Positions 63,090-64,000 of a stretch of 64,000 bases of DNA are shown piece after piece (the stretch's first letter is position 1; every line of letters begins with the position of its first letter). Under the pieces are notes generated by a model, which was given only the letters and a program-made list of their open reading frames with translations, was not told the DNA's origin and did not search any database. Both the position numbers and the translations under genes were made by a program. Origin of the DNA: Maritalea sp051251695 (GTDB lineage Bacteria > Pseudomonadota > Alphaproteobacteria > Rhizobiales > Devosiaceae); assembly GCF_051251695.1 (NCBI RefSeq), contig NZ_JBPOEU010000006.1, positions 96,848-160,847 on the forward strand. The letters are read 5' to 3'.

Positions 63090-63122
63090 GCCCGAAAATG
63101 GCCAAACGGGCTTTCTATTTTT
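63090..63122 (+). terminator. Rho-independent terminator of the dioxygenase operon
   Basis: GCCCG (63090-63094) and CGGGC (63107-63111) with inner pairing of GGCC bases, followed by TTTCTATTTTT. It lies 60 bp after the GlcG-like stop. Confidence 0.7.
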
Positions 63123-63138
63123 AAATAAATGCCATCCC

Positions 63139-63657
63139 TCAAACCCGATCCCCAAGCCCTTTAAAAAAGCTTCCAATTTCTTCAAACGTGCCGCATGTTT
63201 CATAGGCGATTAGGGTGGCGCTGGTCCATTTTTCAAGGGGGGTGAGTTCGGTTTCAAACGCCTCAACTTGCGCGAATTGGGCAGCATTTAGCTTTAGCTT
63301 GCGCACTTCCATCAGCATCGCCAAAAACTCATGTACTTTATGCATGGCCCGATAAGCGTCAAACATCTCTTGTGATTCATCAGGGTGATCACGCCAAGAT
63401 CGGCCATCAAAAATCTGATTGGTCACCCGTTGCCCTGCGCCAAAGCAATTGTAGCGTATGCAGCCGCGAAATCCCTGATCGTCCAAGCTGTCATGAATGG
63501 CGCAGGCGTGCTGATCATCCAAATGTTTGCACGGCTCGGTCGCTTGCTTGTCATAGGCAAACATCGCGGACTTATCGAACGCCAGCGCCACGCAGCAATA
63601 GGCAGCGCAGTTTTTACAATCTGGTTCTAGACTGATTTTAGCCAAATGATTTTGCAT
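63139..63657 (-). CDS. Cysteine-cluster protein (YkgJ-like)
   Basis: 172 residues. The first 75 carry nine cysteines in a pattern like CKNCAAYCC, PCKHL, HACAIH, GFRGCIRYNCFGAGQ, as in small putative metal- or Fe-S-binding Cys-cluster proteins of the YkgJ type. The rest is helical (FDAYRAMHKVHEFLAMLMEVRKL) with no known motif. Function unknown. It stands alone, convergent with the GlcG operon and divergent from the transaldolase-family gene. Confidence 0.72.
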   Translation of the reverse strand: MQNHLAKISLEPDCKNCAAYCCVALAFDKSAMFAYDKQATEPCKHLDDQHACAIHDSLDDQGFRGCIRYNCFGAGQRVTNQIFDGRSWRDHPDESQEMFDAYRAMHKVHEFLAMLMEVRKLKLNAAQFAQVEAFETELTPLEKWTSATLIAYETCGTFEEIGSFFKGLGDRV

Positions 63658-63815
63658 GGGGCAGTGCTACCTGAACCAGCAAGCAAGCGCAATCGTGTCA
63701 AAATTTGACTATTTGATAAAAATTTTAACTTCACCTATGTTGCGCCTTGCGGTTAGGGGGCAAATTGTGAGACAACGGCCCCACATTTTGACGCCACAAC
63801 CAAACGAGGTGAGCC

Positions 63816-64000
63816 ATGAAATTTTTCGTCGACACTGCAGAAGTTGCAGACATTAAAGAACTCAATGAAACCGGTCTTTTGGACGGTGTTACAACCAACC
63901 CAAGTTTGATCGCCAAATCGGGCCGCGATTTCCTCGAAGTTGTTAAAGAAATTTGCGACATCGTAGACGGCCCTGTTTCCGCCGAAGTTGCCTCAACCGA
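63816..64000 (+). CDS. Transaldolase / fructose-6-phosphate aldolase family protein (N-terminus, runs off window)
   Basis: 61 N-terminal residues from ATG 63816 with GAGGTGAG upstream. MKFFVDTAEVADIKELNETG, then LLDGVTTNPSLIAKSGRDF, is the standard start of the short (about 217-residue) transaldolase/Fsa group; the first Asp and the TTNPSL motif line the sugar-phosphate site. The Schiff-base lysine lies beyond the window end. Acts in the pentose phosphate pathway or in fructose-6-phosphate aldol cleavage. Confidence 0.93.
   Translation, partial: MKFFVDTAEVADIKELNETGLLDGVTTNPSLIAKSGRDFLEVVKEICDIVDGPVSAEVAST

Noticed and set aside
1..64000. CRISPR arrays, rRNA or tRNA genes, riboswitches
   Set aside because: No regularly spaced repeats or recognisable RNA-gene sequences were seen by eye on either strand; a covariance-model search would be needed to exclude small RNAs.

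Overview
The window looks like chromosomal DNA of an alphaproteobacterium, most likely a marine member of the Hyphomicrobiales (rhizobia/Devosia/Maritalea-like). This is inferred from gene content: an aglEFGAK-type alpha-glucoside operon, several UgpC/MalK-type sugar ABC operons each under its own LacI regulator, a ctlX-ocd pair beside lrp, and moderate base composition. No rRNA, tRNA, CRISPR array, integrase or transposase was recognised.

Layout. 1-1.7 kb: end of a sugar ABC operon (3' end of a binding protein, then its ATPase) closed by a terminator. 1.7-14.8 kb: a divergent catabolic cluster around the promoter region 5882-5990. Leftward: three NTF2-like proteins, an M81 (MlrC-type) metallopeptidase and a D-threonine aldolase/D-serine dehydratase-like PLP enzyme. 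Rightward: RidA, an RpiR regulator, an SDR, a cytoplasmic GH20 hexosaminidase, a second M81 protein, an AEC carrier and a D-2-hydroxyacid dehydrogenase, with an M20 amidohydrolase converging. Together they suggest breakdown of an amino-sugar or D-amino-acid-containing compound. 14.8-23.9 kb: FG-GAP secreted protein, aminotransferase, MarR/P-loop kinase divergent from a GST with twin operators, ctlX-ocd divergent from an intact lrp, a CPBP protease, and a TetR-MBL pair with an LmrA/YxaF-like operator. 24.2-28.6 kb: a decayed stretch (MFS gene with internal deletion, LysR 3' remnant, choice-of-anchor D/autotransporter gene with two frameshifts at homopolymers).

28.7-43.6 kb: two complete sugar systems, aglR-aglEFGAK (alpha-glucosides, with a GH13 alpha-glucosidase) and a glucose/mannose-type ABC system divergent from lacI plus an AGE-family epimerase. 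Both promoters carry 16-bp perfect palindromes. 43.9-47.3 kb: TetR, an amino-acid ABC binding protein and permease without an ATPase, and a GST. 47.5-57.8 kb: a leftward beta-galactoside-type locus (LacI, GH42, ABC ATPase, binding protein, two permeases, an MGH1-like hydrolase, second LacI).

57.9-58.9 kb is the oddest part: an operator-bearing promoter followed by fragments of four genes joined end to end (GH29 alpha-L-fucosidase N-terminus, ABC binding-protein N-terminus, ABC permease piece, lrp 3' half). The lrp piece is a 258-bp near-identical direct repeat of the intact lrp at 21.2 kb, so the two copies bracket about 37.5 kb of mostly sugar-uptake genes. 59.1-63.0 kb: LysR-controlled ester cyclase, glutathionyl-hydroquinone reductase, DODA-type dioxygenase and GlcG/HbpS protein, a quinone/aromatic-stress-like set. 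The window ends with a Cys-cluster protein and the start of a transaldolase-family gene.
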